DNA of 64,000 bases from Gemmatimonadota bacterium. GTDB lineage: Bacteria; Gemmatimonadota; Gemmatimonadetes; Longimicrobiales; Gaopeijiaceae. Each line of letters opens with the position of its first letter. Position 1 is the stretch's first letter. The notes beneath the pieces were generated by a model that was given only the letters and a program-made list of their open reading frames with translations, searched no databases and was not told the origin of the DNA. The stretch spans positions 36,828-100,827 of the forward strand of contig VXQO01000035.1 in assembly GCA_009838975.1 (NCBI GenBank), read 5' to 3'. Made by a program: the position numbers and the translations under genes. Shown piece after piece: positions 43,054-52,922 of this stretch.

Positions 43054-43506
43054 GGATCGCTCCTTGTAGGGGGAAACCATGGGCGCCCCCGTCCGGTCGG
43101 GGGCAGGCGGCGAGAGAAGAAGGTCCCCCACCGTCGTTTCGGCAAAAAAGTCGTCTATGGCCTCCCGTACCACGCACCAGCGCCGGTGCGACGCGCACGG
43201 GTTCACTTCCGAGCACTCCGCGCGACCCAGCAGACATCGCCGCTCAGGGCCCTCGGGATCGATCGCGTCGACGATCCGGCCCAGGGGAAGCTCGGCGGCG
43301 GGGACCGCGACGGCATAGCCGCCGCCCCTGCCGCGAACCGCGCGAAGCACGCCGTTCCGGACGAGCCGATGGAGTGTCTTGGAGAGGTAGTTCTGTGGCA
43401 GATCGAGCTCCCGGGCCAGCGCCTTCGCCGAGACCGGGCCGGTGGACTCCCCTTCCGCGATTCGCACGACAGCGCGAAGCGCGTTCCTGGCGGTCTTGGA
43501 GATCAT
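42859..43506 (-). CDS. Rrf2 family [Fe-S] transcriptional regulator; reading frame runs without a stop into the single-TM segment
   Basis: KTARNALRAVVRIAEGES..SAKALARELDLPQNYLSKTLHRLVRNGVLRAVRGRGGGYAVA..GRIVDAIDPEGPERRCLLGRAECSEVNPCASHRRW; the 215-aa frame continues into ...FLLLVACIVVMFVFFTAWG. Confidence 0.88.
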   Translation of the reverse strand: MISKTARNALRAVVRIAEGESTGPVSAKALARELDLPQNYLSKTLHRLVRNGVLRAVRGRGGGYAVAVPAAELPLGRIVDAIDPEGPERRCLLGRAECSEVNPCASHRRWCVVREAIDDFFAETTVGDLLLSPPAPDRTGAPMVSPYKERSMPEPSPASSSPPPAGGTGDSPIPRMQRLYDNPFLLLVACIVVMFVFFTAWGMLEIMSLEPAPLP

Positions 43507-43551
43507 TCCCGCGACCCTCGATCATTTCGGCTGACATCTATTCCAGATAAG

Positions 43552-43562
43552 ATCATGATGAT
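43552..43562. promoter_or_regulatory. ATCAT-G-ATGAT inverted repeat in the Rrf2 / cytochrome b divergent intergenic region
   Basis: Perfect 5-1-5 dyad in an AT-rich island; ATCATGATGATAT here vs ATCATTATGATAT at 8355-8367 (12/13 identical). Confidence 0.5.
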
Positions 43563-43639
43563 ATGGTTATTAATCTGACGCAAGGCATCCAGTATGCGCG
43601 CCTGCTGGTTCCACCTCCGGATTCCCCACAGGATCTGCA

Positions 43640-45220
43640 ATGCTCAAGCGACTGCTCGGACCGGTTCTGAAGCGGACGGACGGCTGGGTCGATCGGCTGT
43701 TTGGATCGAAGTGGAACCCCCTGTACCAGTCCGGCGCCCTGGTGGTGCTGTGCCTCGCGGTCATGCTGGTGACCGGCCTCTACCTGATCTTCTTCTACCG
43801 GATCGGCGCACCCTACGAATCCATCGTGCGGATTGAAGGCCAGCCATGGGGCGGACGCTGGATCCGCGCCCTGCACAGGTACGCCGCCGATGGAGCCGTC
43901 GTCGCGGCCGTCGTGCACGCGCTGCGGATGTTCTGCCAGGGACGATCGTGGGGACCGCGGGCACTCGCCTGGATTTCGGGCGTCTTTCTCGTGTTTCTGC
44001 TCTACGTCTGCGGGTTGACCGGCTATGTGATGGTCTGGGACACGCACGGCCAGCTCCTCGCCACGGAGGGTGCCCGACTCCTGGACGCGCTCCCGCTCTT
44101 CTCCGAGCCGATCTCCCGGACCTTCGCCGGAGCGGACCCGATCCCGTCCGCCTTCTTCTTCATGAACCTCTTCCTGCACATCGCCGTGCCGGTCGGGATC
44201 GTGATCTTCCTCTGGCTGCATGTATCCCGCGTCGCACGTCCGGTCCTGTTGCCGCCGCGGCCGCTGCTGTGGACAACGGTGGGACTGTTGACCGGGGTGG
44301 CGCTCGTCGTGCCGGCAGCGCTCGGGCCGGGCGCCGACCTCCTGCGTCTTCCCGCGGAGGTGACGCTGGACGTCTTCTACACGTTCTGGCTTCCGTGGAC
44401 GCGTTCGGCCGCACCGGGAGTGGTATGGCTCGCCGCCGGGGTGGCGAGTGCCGTTGCCGTGGCCGTGCCGCTCCTGACCCGCCCCCAAGCGGATCGTCGT
44501 CCGGCGCCGTCGTTCGCGTCAACGCGGCTGTGTACCGGGTGCGAACAGTGCTACACGGACTGTCCCTACGACGCCATCCGGATGGTCGACCGGGAGGGCG
44601 GCCGCGAGGGGAAGGTGGCGCTCGTAAATCCCGCAGCCTGCGTCAGTTGCGGCATTTGCGCCGGCTCCTGCGCGCCGATGGGCGTCGGACCGCCGGGTCG
44701 CACCGGCCGTGACCAGTTGAGTCGTGTGAAGGAGTTCGTGCAACGACAACCGGATGCAGGCGAGGACATCGTCCTGGTCGGATGCGGCCGTTCTGCCGCG
44801 GCGGCGTGGGCCGGGGACCACGGCCGCCGATTCCTGGTGTCCTGCGCGGGGAATCTGCACACTTCGGTCGTGGAGTACCTCGTCCGATCCGGCGCGCGGG
44901 GCGTGCTGATCGTCGCGTGCCCGTCCCGCGACTGCTGGGGTCGAGAGGGGCCCAAGTGGCTCGTGGAGCGGCTTTTCCACGAGCGCGAAGCGGAACTGAA
45001 GGCACGCGTGGACCGGCGGCGTGTGCGCGTCGCCCACGCGTCCTCCTTCGACCGGTGGTCGCTTGGGGAGGCCATGGACGAATTCGCCACCGAACTCGCC
45101 CGCCTCGACGCACCGGTCGGAGACGATGCGATCGAGGTTGAAACGGAATGCGACCTTGCGGAGAGTTCCACGCCGCAGGACTCGCCGCTCCCTCGCCCCG
45201 GGCACACCTCCGGCCCATGA
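43640..45220 (+). CDS. cytochrome b (N-terminal diheme domain) - 2x[4Fe-4S] ferredoxin - MvhD/FlpD-like iron-sulfur domain fusion
   Basis: Bis-His helices ALHRYAADGAVVAAVVHALRM and NLFLHIAVPVGIVIFLWLHVSRV; CTGCEQCYTDCPYDAIRM and CVSCGICAGSCAPMGVG; MvhD-like VSCAGNLHTSVVEYLVRSGARGVLIVACPSRDCWGREGPKWLVERLF. Confidence 0.88.
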   Translation: MLKRLLGPVLKRTDGWVDRLFGSKWNPLYQSGALVVLCLAVMLVTGLYLIFFYRIGAPYESIVRIEGQPWGGRWIRALHRYAADGAVVAAVVHALRMFCQGRSWGPRALAWISGVFLVFLLYVCGLTGYVMVWDTHGQLLATEGARLLDALPLFSEPISRTFAGADPIPSAFFFMNLFLHIAVPVGIVIFLWLHVSRVARPVLLPPRPLLWTTVGLLTGVALVVPAALGPGADLLRLPAEVTLDVFYTFWLPWTRSAAPGVVWLAAGVASAVAVAVPLLTRPQADRRPAPSFASTRLCTGCEQCYTDCPYDAIRMVDREGGREGKVALVNPAACVSCGICAGSCAPMGVGPPGRTGRDQLSRVKEFVQRQPDAGEDIVLVGCGRSAAAAWAGDHGRRFLVSCAGNLHTSVVEYLVRSGARGVLIVACPSRDCWGREGPKWLVERLFHEREAELKARVDRRRVRVAHASSFDRWSLGEAMDEFATELARLDAPVGDDAIEVETECDLAESSTPQDSPLPRPGHTSGP

Positions 45221-45732
45221 GTGCGGCAACCCGGGCGCGAAGGTCCGTGGCTTTGGTGCTGGCCATCGCCGGTGTTCTGGCCATGGTGAGCCTCTCCCGG
45301 CTGCGGTGGCGGAACCCCGACGCCGAGGCGGCCGAACTGCGCCTGTCCTGGCGCATCCCCGCCCCATCGGAGCGGAGCTGCCGACCGCCCACCGAGGCCG
45401 AACTCGAGGGCGTGCTTCCCCACATGCGTCCCTCAGAGGTCTGCACGGACGAAGCCATTCCCTACCGGCTCACGGTGCTCCTCGATGGAGACACGCTGCG
45501 CTCCGGTCCGGTGGCGCGAGCCGGCGGGCGGATCCGTGCGATCACGGTGTACGAGAGGTTTGTGATTGCTCCCGGCGATCACCGGATAACCGTGGGTTTT
45601 GCACCCGAAACCGCGAGTGCTGCCGAGGCCGTGGCGATGGCGATGGACGCCGACGTGGCTGCGGCTCCCGGTGACGTCATCCTCGTGGCCACCGACGACA
45701 CCGGGCGCCTGGGCTTGTCGGAAGGACGCTGA
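45217..45732 (+). CDS. hypothetical membrane-anchored protein, translationally coupled to the cytochrome b fusion
   Basis: ATGA overlap (45217-45220); N-terminal TM SVALVLAIAGVLAMVSL; beta-rich domain IPYRLTVLLDGDTLRSGPV..YERFVIAPGDHRITVGF. Confidence 0.65.
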   Translation: MSAATRARRSVALVLAIAGVLAMVSLSRLRWRNPDAEAAELRLSWRIPAPSERSCRPPTEAELEGVLPHMRPSEVCTDEAIPYRLTVLLDGDTLRSGPVARAGGRIRAITVYERFVIAPGDHRITVGFAPETASAAEAVAMAMDADVAAAPGDVILVATDDTGRLGLSEGR

Positions 45733-45772
45733 TCGCCGTCGTCCGGACGCGCGGTCCCGGCGCCGCCGGCCG

Positions 45773-46432
45773 CTACCGCCGTTCAGGCCCTCCGTCTTCG
45801 CCACGCAGGGCGATCGGCGGTCCGAGCACTTCCCGAGCGACCAGCGCTTTCCGCAAGCCGCCGATCGTCCCGAGGCCCAGTGCGTCTTCCGGACCGGCAG
45901 TCCCGGCAGGACGGGGGCGTGTCCACCGCCTTGGCGCGGGCGGAGACGACGCCGGTCGCCGGGTCGGTGTCGGCGGCTTCCGTTCTGGAGGGAGAGGTGT
46001 CGGCAGTGGCGGCGTAGCGACGTCCAGCTCTTCTTGAGGATCGGCCCACTCCGGTCTCTGCTCGACCGGCCGAGGCTCCCTCGAGCGGACGACGATCGGC
46101 CTGGCCGCCCGATCGCGGACTACCGGCTCGGGCGCCGCGGGCTCGACGACAGGCTTCAGCTCGACCAGGTCGCGAGCACGCGGCCGGGCCGGAGTCTCCG
46201 ACCACAACTCGAAACCGCCCGCGACCTGCTGTTCCCGGCGAGCGGGCTGTACTTCCCCCGCGGCGGGCCCCGGCGGCTCCCGTCCCTCCGCCAGCGCCTT
46301 GAGCATGTCCCATTCCTCGCCCGCCGGACCCGGCTCACCCTGCTGGTCGGCCGCACGCTTCCTCGCCATGCGGCCGAGCATGTCCATGATGACGGCGATC
46401 GCCATCACCACCGCGATGAACCGGAGGTCCAC
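45773..46432 (-). CDS. hypothetical protein, N-terminal TM helix and proline/arginine-rich tail
   Basis: MDLRFIAVVMAIAVIMDMLGRMARKRAADQQGEPGPAGEEWDMLKALAEGREPPG; 11 nt after floA, same strand. Confidence 0.6.
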   Translation of the reverse strand: MDLRFIAVVMAIAVIMDMLGRMARKRAADQQGEPGPAGEEWDMLKALAEGREPPGPAAGEVQPARREQQVAGGFELWSETPARPRARDLVELKPVVEPAAPEPVVRDRAARPIVVRSREPRPVEQRPEWADPQEELDVATPPLPTPLPPERKPPTPTRRPASSPPAPRRWTRPRPAGTAGPEDALGLGTIGGLRKALVAREVLGPPIALRGEDGGPERR

Positions 46433-46443
46433 TGGCCTGCCCC

Positions 46444-47433
46444 CTAGTTCTCGGGCAGTTCGTCGGACGAATCGCCCTCGGCGATGGCCCTGCGCATCGT
46501 CGTATCCGACTCGATGTTGCGATAACGGGCGTAGTCCATGATGCCCAGGTTGCCGCTGCGGAAGGCGTCGGCCATCGCCAGCGGCACCTGCGCCTCGGCC
46601 GCGATCACCTCGGCGCGCATCTCTTCCACCCGCGCGCTCATCTCCTGCTCACGCGCCTGCGCCATCGCGCGCCGCTCCTCGGCCCTGGCCTGCGCAACGC
46701 GCTTGTCGGCCTCGGCCTGGTCGGTCTGCAGTTCGGCTCCGATGTTCTTCCCGACATCCACGTCGGCGATGTCGATGGAGAGGATCTCGAAGGCGGTACC
46801 GGAGTCCAGCCCCTTCTGCAACACCGTCTTCGAGATCGCGTCGGGGTTCTCGAGCACCGCCTTGTGGGAGTTCGCCGAGCCGATCGTCGACACGATGCCC
46901 TCGCCCACGCGGGCCAGGATCGTCTCCTCGCCGGCGCCCCCGACCAGGCGGTTGATGTTCGCGCGCACCGTCACCCGGGCGACCGCGATCAGCTGGATCC
47001 CGTCCTTGGCCATCGCCGCCACGCGCGGAGTCTGGACCACCTTGGGGTTGACCGACACCTGAACGGCCTCGAAGACGTCCCTGCCCGCGAGGTCGATGGC
47101 GGCCGCCTGCTGGAACGGCAGGTCGATTGCCGCCTTGTCGGCGCTGATGAGCGCCCGCGCGACGCGATCGACATTCCCGCCCGCGAGATAATGCGCTTCC
47201 AGGTGGGAAACGTCGAGGAAGAGCCCCGCCTTGGTCGAAGCGATCAGCGGCCTCACCACGGAGGGTGGACTGACCTTCCGCAGCCGCATGCCGACCAGGT
47301 TGCCGAGCCCGAGAGGCACCCCGGAGAATCGGGCCTCGATCCACAGCCGTACCGGGACGGCCCACAAGAGGACCAGCAGGCCCACGACGATGAGAAACGG
47401 AAGAAGCAGGGACAGAATCGGAAGCGGGCTCAT
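46444..47433 (-). CDS. floA: flotillin-like protein FloA
   Basis: [36 protein letters not shown]...[52 protein letters not shown]. Confidence 0.95.
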   Translation of the reverse strand: MSPLPILSLLLPFLIVVGLLVLLWAVPVRLWIEARFSGVPLGLGNLVGMRLRKVSPPSVVRPLIASTKAGLFLDVSHLEAHYLAGGNVDRVARALISADKAAIDLPFQQAAAIDLAGRDVFEAVQVSVNPKVVQTPRVAAMAKDGIQLIAVARVTVRANINRLVGGAGEETILARVGEGIVSTIGSANSHKAVLENPDAISKTVLQKGLDSGTAFEILSIDIADVDVGKNIGAELQTDQAEADKRVAQARAEERRAMAQAREQEMSARVEEMRAEVIAAEAQVPLAMADAFRSGNLGIMDYARYRNIESDTTMRRAIAEGDSSDELPEN

Positions 47434-47461
47434 GAAGTCGGTACCTTATGGTTTCGGTTGA

Positions 47462-48844
47462 TCAGGTCTGGTTGGATATCTGTCTGGCGCGGATGGCGCG
47501 GACCACGTGCCGGTAGCCTTCGGCGCTCATGATTCGAATCGGGGTGCCCTCCTCGATCCATTCGCTCTCGGAAACGACGTCGACTCGCTCGTCCGCGAAC
47601 AGACCCACTCCGGCCGGCCGCAGCGAGGTGATCGCGACACCCTCGAGCCCCACCAGCTCAGGGCGCAGATCGGCCGACGTGTAGCCCTCTTCCCGGTCGG
47701 TGGCCTCGGGGAGCACGATGCCGCTGCGGCCGAGACGGCGATTGGCGAACACGGAGCGCAGGAACACCCACGACGTCAGGATCACGAGGAGCGCGGCCGC
47801 ACCGATCACGGTGGCCGCCTGTGCCAGGTCCTGCTGGCTGGGCAGGCTCCCGATCTGCGCCATGAACAGCCCGCCCAGGAGCGCCAGTCCTCCGGCGATC
47901 CCGAAGATGCCGAAGCCGGGGATGACGAACACCTCCACAAGGATGAGCACGATGCCCGCCGCGACGAGGATCAGGTCCTCGGCGCCCGCGAGGCCGACCA
48001 GCAGGTGCGCCCCGAAGAACAGCGCCAGCGAGAGAATCCCCGCGCCGCCCGCCAGGCCGAATCCCGCGGTCTTGATCTCGACGAGCAGCCCGAGGAAGCC
48101 GAGCGACAGCAGGAACGGCGCAATCACCGGGTTGGTGAAGAAACGGACGATCCGCTCGGCCCAGTTGACCTCGGCCTGCACCACCGCCGCCTCCTCGACC
48201 CCGATGGCCGCGAGCACGTCCTCCCAGCCGTCCACCGACACGGCGTAGCCGAGCGCAACCGCCTCACCCGTCGTCAGGGTGAGGAGCTTGCCTTCCTCGA
48301 CCACACCCTCGACGGCGATGTCCTCGTCCACCATCGCTTCCGCAATCACCGGATCGAGGCCCCGGGCTTCGGTCAGCGCACGCATCTGTGCGCGCATGGC
48401 GGAAACTATCTTCTCCGACGCCTTCGTCCCGCTTCCGTCCACCGGAGTCGCGGCGCCCATCACCGCGCCCTCCTGCATCAGCACGCCCTCGGTCGCAAGC
48501 GCGATCATCGCGCCGGCCGAATACGCATGCATGTTCACCCAGGCGTAGACCGGCACCCCGGAGCGGCCGATCGCGTTCGTGATCCGCTCGGCCGAGTCCA
48601 CGCGCCCCCCCGGCGTATCGATATCGAGAACCACGGCGGCGACGCCCGCTGCGGCAGCCTCTTCCAGCGTCCGCTCGATGAACGGCGCCAGACCCATTTC
48701 GACGACCCCCGACACGGGGACCCGGACGACCTGCTCCTGCCCGGCCGCGCCCACCGCGTAGAGGAGCGACACCATTGCGAGGGGCCCCAGACGGGCCTGG
48801 CTCGCGAGATACATTCTACCCATGGCGCTCAATCCTGCGGTCAA
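47462..48844 (-). CDS. NfeD family protein with ClpP-like serine protease domain
   Basis: VAAVVLDIDTPGGRVDSAERITNAI..VYAWVNMHAYSAGAMIALA..GAVMGAATPV; C-terminal TM and NfeD OB-fold. Confidence 0.93.
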   Translation of the reverse strand: MTAGLSAMGRMYLASQARLGPLAMVSLLYAVGAAGQEQVVRVPVSGVVEMGLAPFIERTLEEAAAAGVAAVVLDIDTPGGRVDSAERITNAIGRSGVPVYAWVNMHAYSAGAMIALATEGVLMQEGAVMGAATPVDGSGTKASEKIVSAMRAQMRALTEARGLDPVIAEAMVDEDIAVEGVVEEGKLLTLTTGEAVALGYAVSVDGWEDVLAAIGVEEAAVVQAEVNWAERIVRFFTNPVIAPFLLSLGFLGLLVEIKTAGFGLAGGAGILSLALFFGAHLLVGLAGAEDLILVAAGIVLILVEVFVIPGFGIFGIAGGLALLGGLFMAQIGSLPSQQDLAQAATVIGAAALLVILTSWVFLRSVFANRRLGRSGIVLPEATDREEGYTSADLRPELVGLEGVAITSLRPAGVGLFADERVDVVSESEWIEEGTPIRIMSAEGYRHVVRAIRARQISNQT

Positions 48845-48934
48845 AGTGAAAACCCCGATCCCATAACCGCCGCATACGTCCGGGGTTTCCAGTCCAATCT
48901 ACGCCCGCAGTTCCTTCCGCGCCCCCGCCGGCCT

Positions 48935-49357
48935 TCATCGCGGCAACACTCCCAGCAGACGACATGCGTAGTATGCGCGCTGAATGGCCCGGGCGTGGTC
49001 CCCGGACGCAAGCGCCGCCCTCGCCCAGCGAACGAGTTCGCGCGCGCGCTCCAGGTCCTCGGCTTCACCGTCTCCGTTGCCCGGATCGTCCGGGACGGGT
49101 TCCGTCTCCCGGTCCTCGGCTGCGGCCATTGCCACCTCGGCGGCGGCGATCAGCCTCCCTGCGATGAGCGGAGGGGTGAGTTGGAGTGTGTCCCGCGCGA
49201 CAATGTCGGCGAGTCCGGGGAGTGCTTCGGCGAAGCCGGGCGCGGCCTGGCCTGCGGGAGTGTTGAGCTGCGGCTCAAGCTGCGTGAGCGTCTCGTGGCA
49301 ACCAGCCGATACGACCGCCAAAACCGCCGCGAGCACTGTGCGTTCAATCGTTTTCAT
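48935..49357 (-). CDS. hypothetical lipoprotein, helical
   Basis: MKTIERTVLAAVLAVVSAGCHETL lipobox; C-terminal LERARELVRWARAALASGDHARAIQRAYYACRLL. Confidence 0.6.
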   Translation of the reverse strand: MKTIERTVLAAVLAVVSAGCHETLTQLEPQLNTPAGQAAPGFAEALPGLADIVARDTLQLTPPLIAGRLIAAAEVAMAAAEDRETEPVPDDPGNGDGEAEDLERARELVRWARAALASGDHARAIQRAYYACRLLGVLPR

Positions 49358-49434
49358 GCACTCAATGTAACCCCGCCGCGATGGCGCGCGTGTTATCTTT
49401 TCCTCCGTCACGCCAACCTCCAGGGACCCCGGAA

Positions 49435-50238
49435 ATGACCGACAAGACCCTCGTTCGCCTATCCGACGCCGGCGGCGGCGTCGCCCTCATCACCCTCGAC
49501 GACCCGCCCGCGAACACCTACACGCACGAGATGATGCGCCAGCTCGACGACGCCATCCTCGAGGCGCGTTTCGACGACGGCGTCCACGTGATCGTCCTGA
49601 CCGGCAACGGCGAGAAGTTCTTCTCGGCCGGGGCCAACATCGGGATGCTCGCAAAGGTGACGACCGGCTTCAAGTACTGCTTCTGCCTGCACGCGAACGA
49701 AACGCTCAACCGCCTGGAGCACACGCCCAAGCTCACGATCGCCGCGCTCAACGGACACACCGTGGGCGGCGGGCTCGAGATCGCCATGGCCGCCGACATC
49801 CGCATTGCGCGGGCCGGGCGCAGCATGTGCGGCTTGCCCGAGGTTAACCTGGGCGTGCTCCCCGGGACCGGGGGGACGCAGCGCCTCGCCCGCCTCGTCG
49901 GGAAGTCGCGCGCGATCGAACTCATGGCGACCGGCAAGACCTTCGGCTTCGACCATGCGAAGGAGCTCGGGATCGTCAACGACGTGTGGGAGACGGAATC
50001 GCTCGACGACTTCATGGCCAGGGTGATCGACTATGCGCGCGGCTTCTGCCCGCCGGGACGGGCCTCGAAGGCGGTGGGACTGATCAAGCGATCGGTGCAG
50101 ACGGGCGCCGAGATCCCCTTCGAGACCGCGCTGGCGCTGGAGCGGGAGTTGCAGCAGCAGCTCTTCGCCAGCGACGACGCCCGCGAGGGGCTGAACGCCT
50201 ACGTCGAGAAGCGCCGGGCCGACTTTTCGGGGAGCTGA
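49435..50238 (+). CDS. enoyl-CoA hydratase/isomerase family protein
   Basis: GVALITLDDPPANTYTHEMM...EKFFSAGANIGML...AALNGHTVGGGLEIAMAADIRIA..LPEVNLGVLPGTGGTQRLARLVG. Confidence 0.93.
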   Translation: MTDKTLVRLSDAGGGVALITLDDPPANTYTHEMMRQLDDAILEARFDDGVHVIVLTGNGEKFFSAGANIGMLAKVTTGFKYCFCLHANETLNRLEHTPKLTIAALNGHTVGGGLEIAMAADIRIARAGRSMCGLPEVNLGVLPGTGGTQRLARLVGKSRAIELMATGKTFGFDHAKELGIVNDVWETESLDDFMARVIDYARGFCPPGRASKAVGLIKRSVQTGAEIPFETALALERELQQQLFASDDAREGLNAYVEKRRADFSGS

Positions 50239-50245
50239 GGCAGCG

Positions 50246-51709
50246 GTGAGCGCAACCGATACCATCCGCAACCGCCTCTGGATCGGGAACGAGTGGGCGG
50301 ATGCGCAGGACGGCCGCACCTTTGCGACCGTCAACCCCGCGACCGAGGAGACCATCGCCGCTGTGGCGGAGGCGGGCGCGGCGGACGTCGACCGCGCGGT
50401 GGCGGCGGCGCGCGCGGCGTTCCGCGACGGCAAGTGGCGGCGGATGAACCCGCACAAGCGCTCCCGGCTGCTCTGGAAGCTGGCGGACCTGGTGGATGCG
50501 AACGCCGACGAACTCGGGCTGCTCGAGACCCGGGACAACGGCAAGCCCTACTTCGAGGCGCGGCGGATTGACGTGCCCGGCGTGGCGCAGACGTTCCGCT
50601 ATTACGCCGGGCTCGCCGACAAGGTGCAGGGCGACACGATCCCGGTGCCCGGGCCCTTCCTCAACTACACGCTGCGCGAGCCGGTGGGGGTTGTCGGCGC
50701 GATCATCCCGTGGAACTTCCCGCTGTCGATGGCGGCGTGGAAGGTGGCTCCGGCGCTCGCCTGCGGGAACACCGTGGTGCTCAAGCCCGCCGAGCAGACG
50801 CCGCTGACCGCTCTGCGCCTGGGCGAGCTGGCCGCCGAAGCCGGGTTGCCCGCGGGCGTGCTGAACGTGGTGCCGGGATTCGGCGAGACGGCGGGCGCGG
50901 CGCTGGTGCGCCACCCGGGCGTGGATGCGATCGCGTTCACCGGCTCCACCGAGGTGGGCCGGATCATCATGCGCGAGGCGGCGGGGACGCTGAAGAGGGT
51001 GTCGCTGGAGCTGGGCGGCAAGTCGCCCAACATCGTCTTTGCCGACGCGGATCTGCGGGTGGCCGTGAAGGGCGCCTCGATGGGGGTCTTCTACGGCAAG
51101 GGCGAGGTGTGCGCCGCGGGGAGCCGCATTCTGGTGGAGCGCGCGGTGCACGACGACTTCCTGGACGGGTTGAAGGGGCTTGCCGCGAAGGCGACCGTGG
51201 GCGACCCCATGGCCCCCACGACGCGCCTCGGGGCGATCGTCAGCGAGGAGCAGCTCGACCGCGTGATGGGGTACGTCGAGGCCGGCAGGCGTGACGGCGC
51301 AAACCTGGTGGCCGGAGGCGAGCGCGTGAAGGTGAACGGGCGCGGCAACTTCGTGACGGCGACGGTCTTCAGCGATGTCGACCCCGCAATGACGATCGCC
51401 CGCGAGGAGATCTTCGGCCCGGTGGCGGCGGTGATTCCCTTCGACGACCTGGACGACGCGGTCGCCAAGGCCAACGACTCGCTGTACGGGCTCGCCGCCG
51501 GAGTCTGGACGCGGGACATCGGCAAGGCGCACCGGCTCGCGGCGGAGATCGACGCGGGAACGGTATGGGTGAACACCTACAACCAGTACTCGCCCGCGTC
51601 CCCGTTCGGCGGCTACAAGGAGAGCGGCTTCGGCAGGGATCTGGGGTTTCACTCGGCGCTGGAGAAGTACACGCACCTGAAGAGCGTCTGGGTGGCGCTC
51701 GACCGCTAG
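50246..51709 (+). CDS. aldehyde dehydrogenase family protein
   Basis: GVVGAIIPWNFPLSMAAWKVAPALACGNTVVLKPAEQTPLTALRL; FTGSTEVGRIIM; LELGGKSPNIVFADAD; GEVCAAGSRI; GTG start. Confidence 0.95.
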   Translation: MSATDTIRNRLWIGNEWADAQDGRTFATVNPATEETIAAVAEAGAADVDRAVAAARAAFRDGKWRRMNPHKRSRLLWKLADLVDANADELGLLETRDNGKPYFEARRIDVPGVAQTFRYYAGLADKVQGDTIPVPGPFLNYTLREPVGVVGAIIPWNFPLSMAAWKVAPALACGNTVVLKPAEQTPLTALRLGELAAEAGLPAGVLNVVPGFGETAGAALVRHPGVDAIAFTGSTEVGRIIMREAAGTLKRVSLELGGKSPNIVFADADLRVAVKGASMGVFYGKGEVCAAGSRILVERAVHDDFLDGLKGLAAKATVGDPMAPTTRLGAIVSEEQLDRVMGYVEAGRRDGANLVAGGERVKVNGRGNFVTATVFSDVDPAMTIAREEIFGPVAAVIPFDDLDDAVAKANDSLYGLAAGVWTRDIGKAHRLAAEIDAGTVWVNTYNQYSPASPFGGYKESGFGRDLGFHSALEKYTHLKSVWVALDR

Positions 51710-51724
51710 TGGGCGGAGTGTCCC

Positions 51725-52921
<1,197 letters not shown>

Positions 52922-52922
52922 G

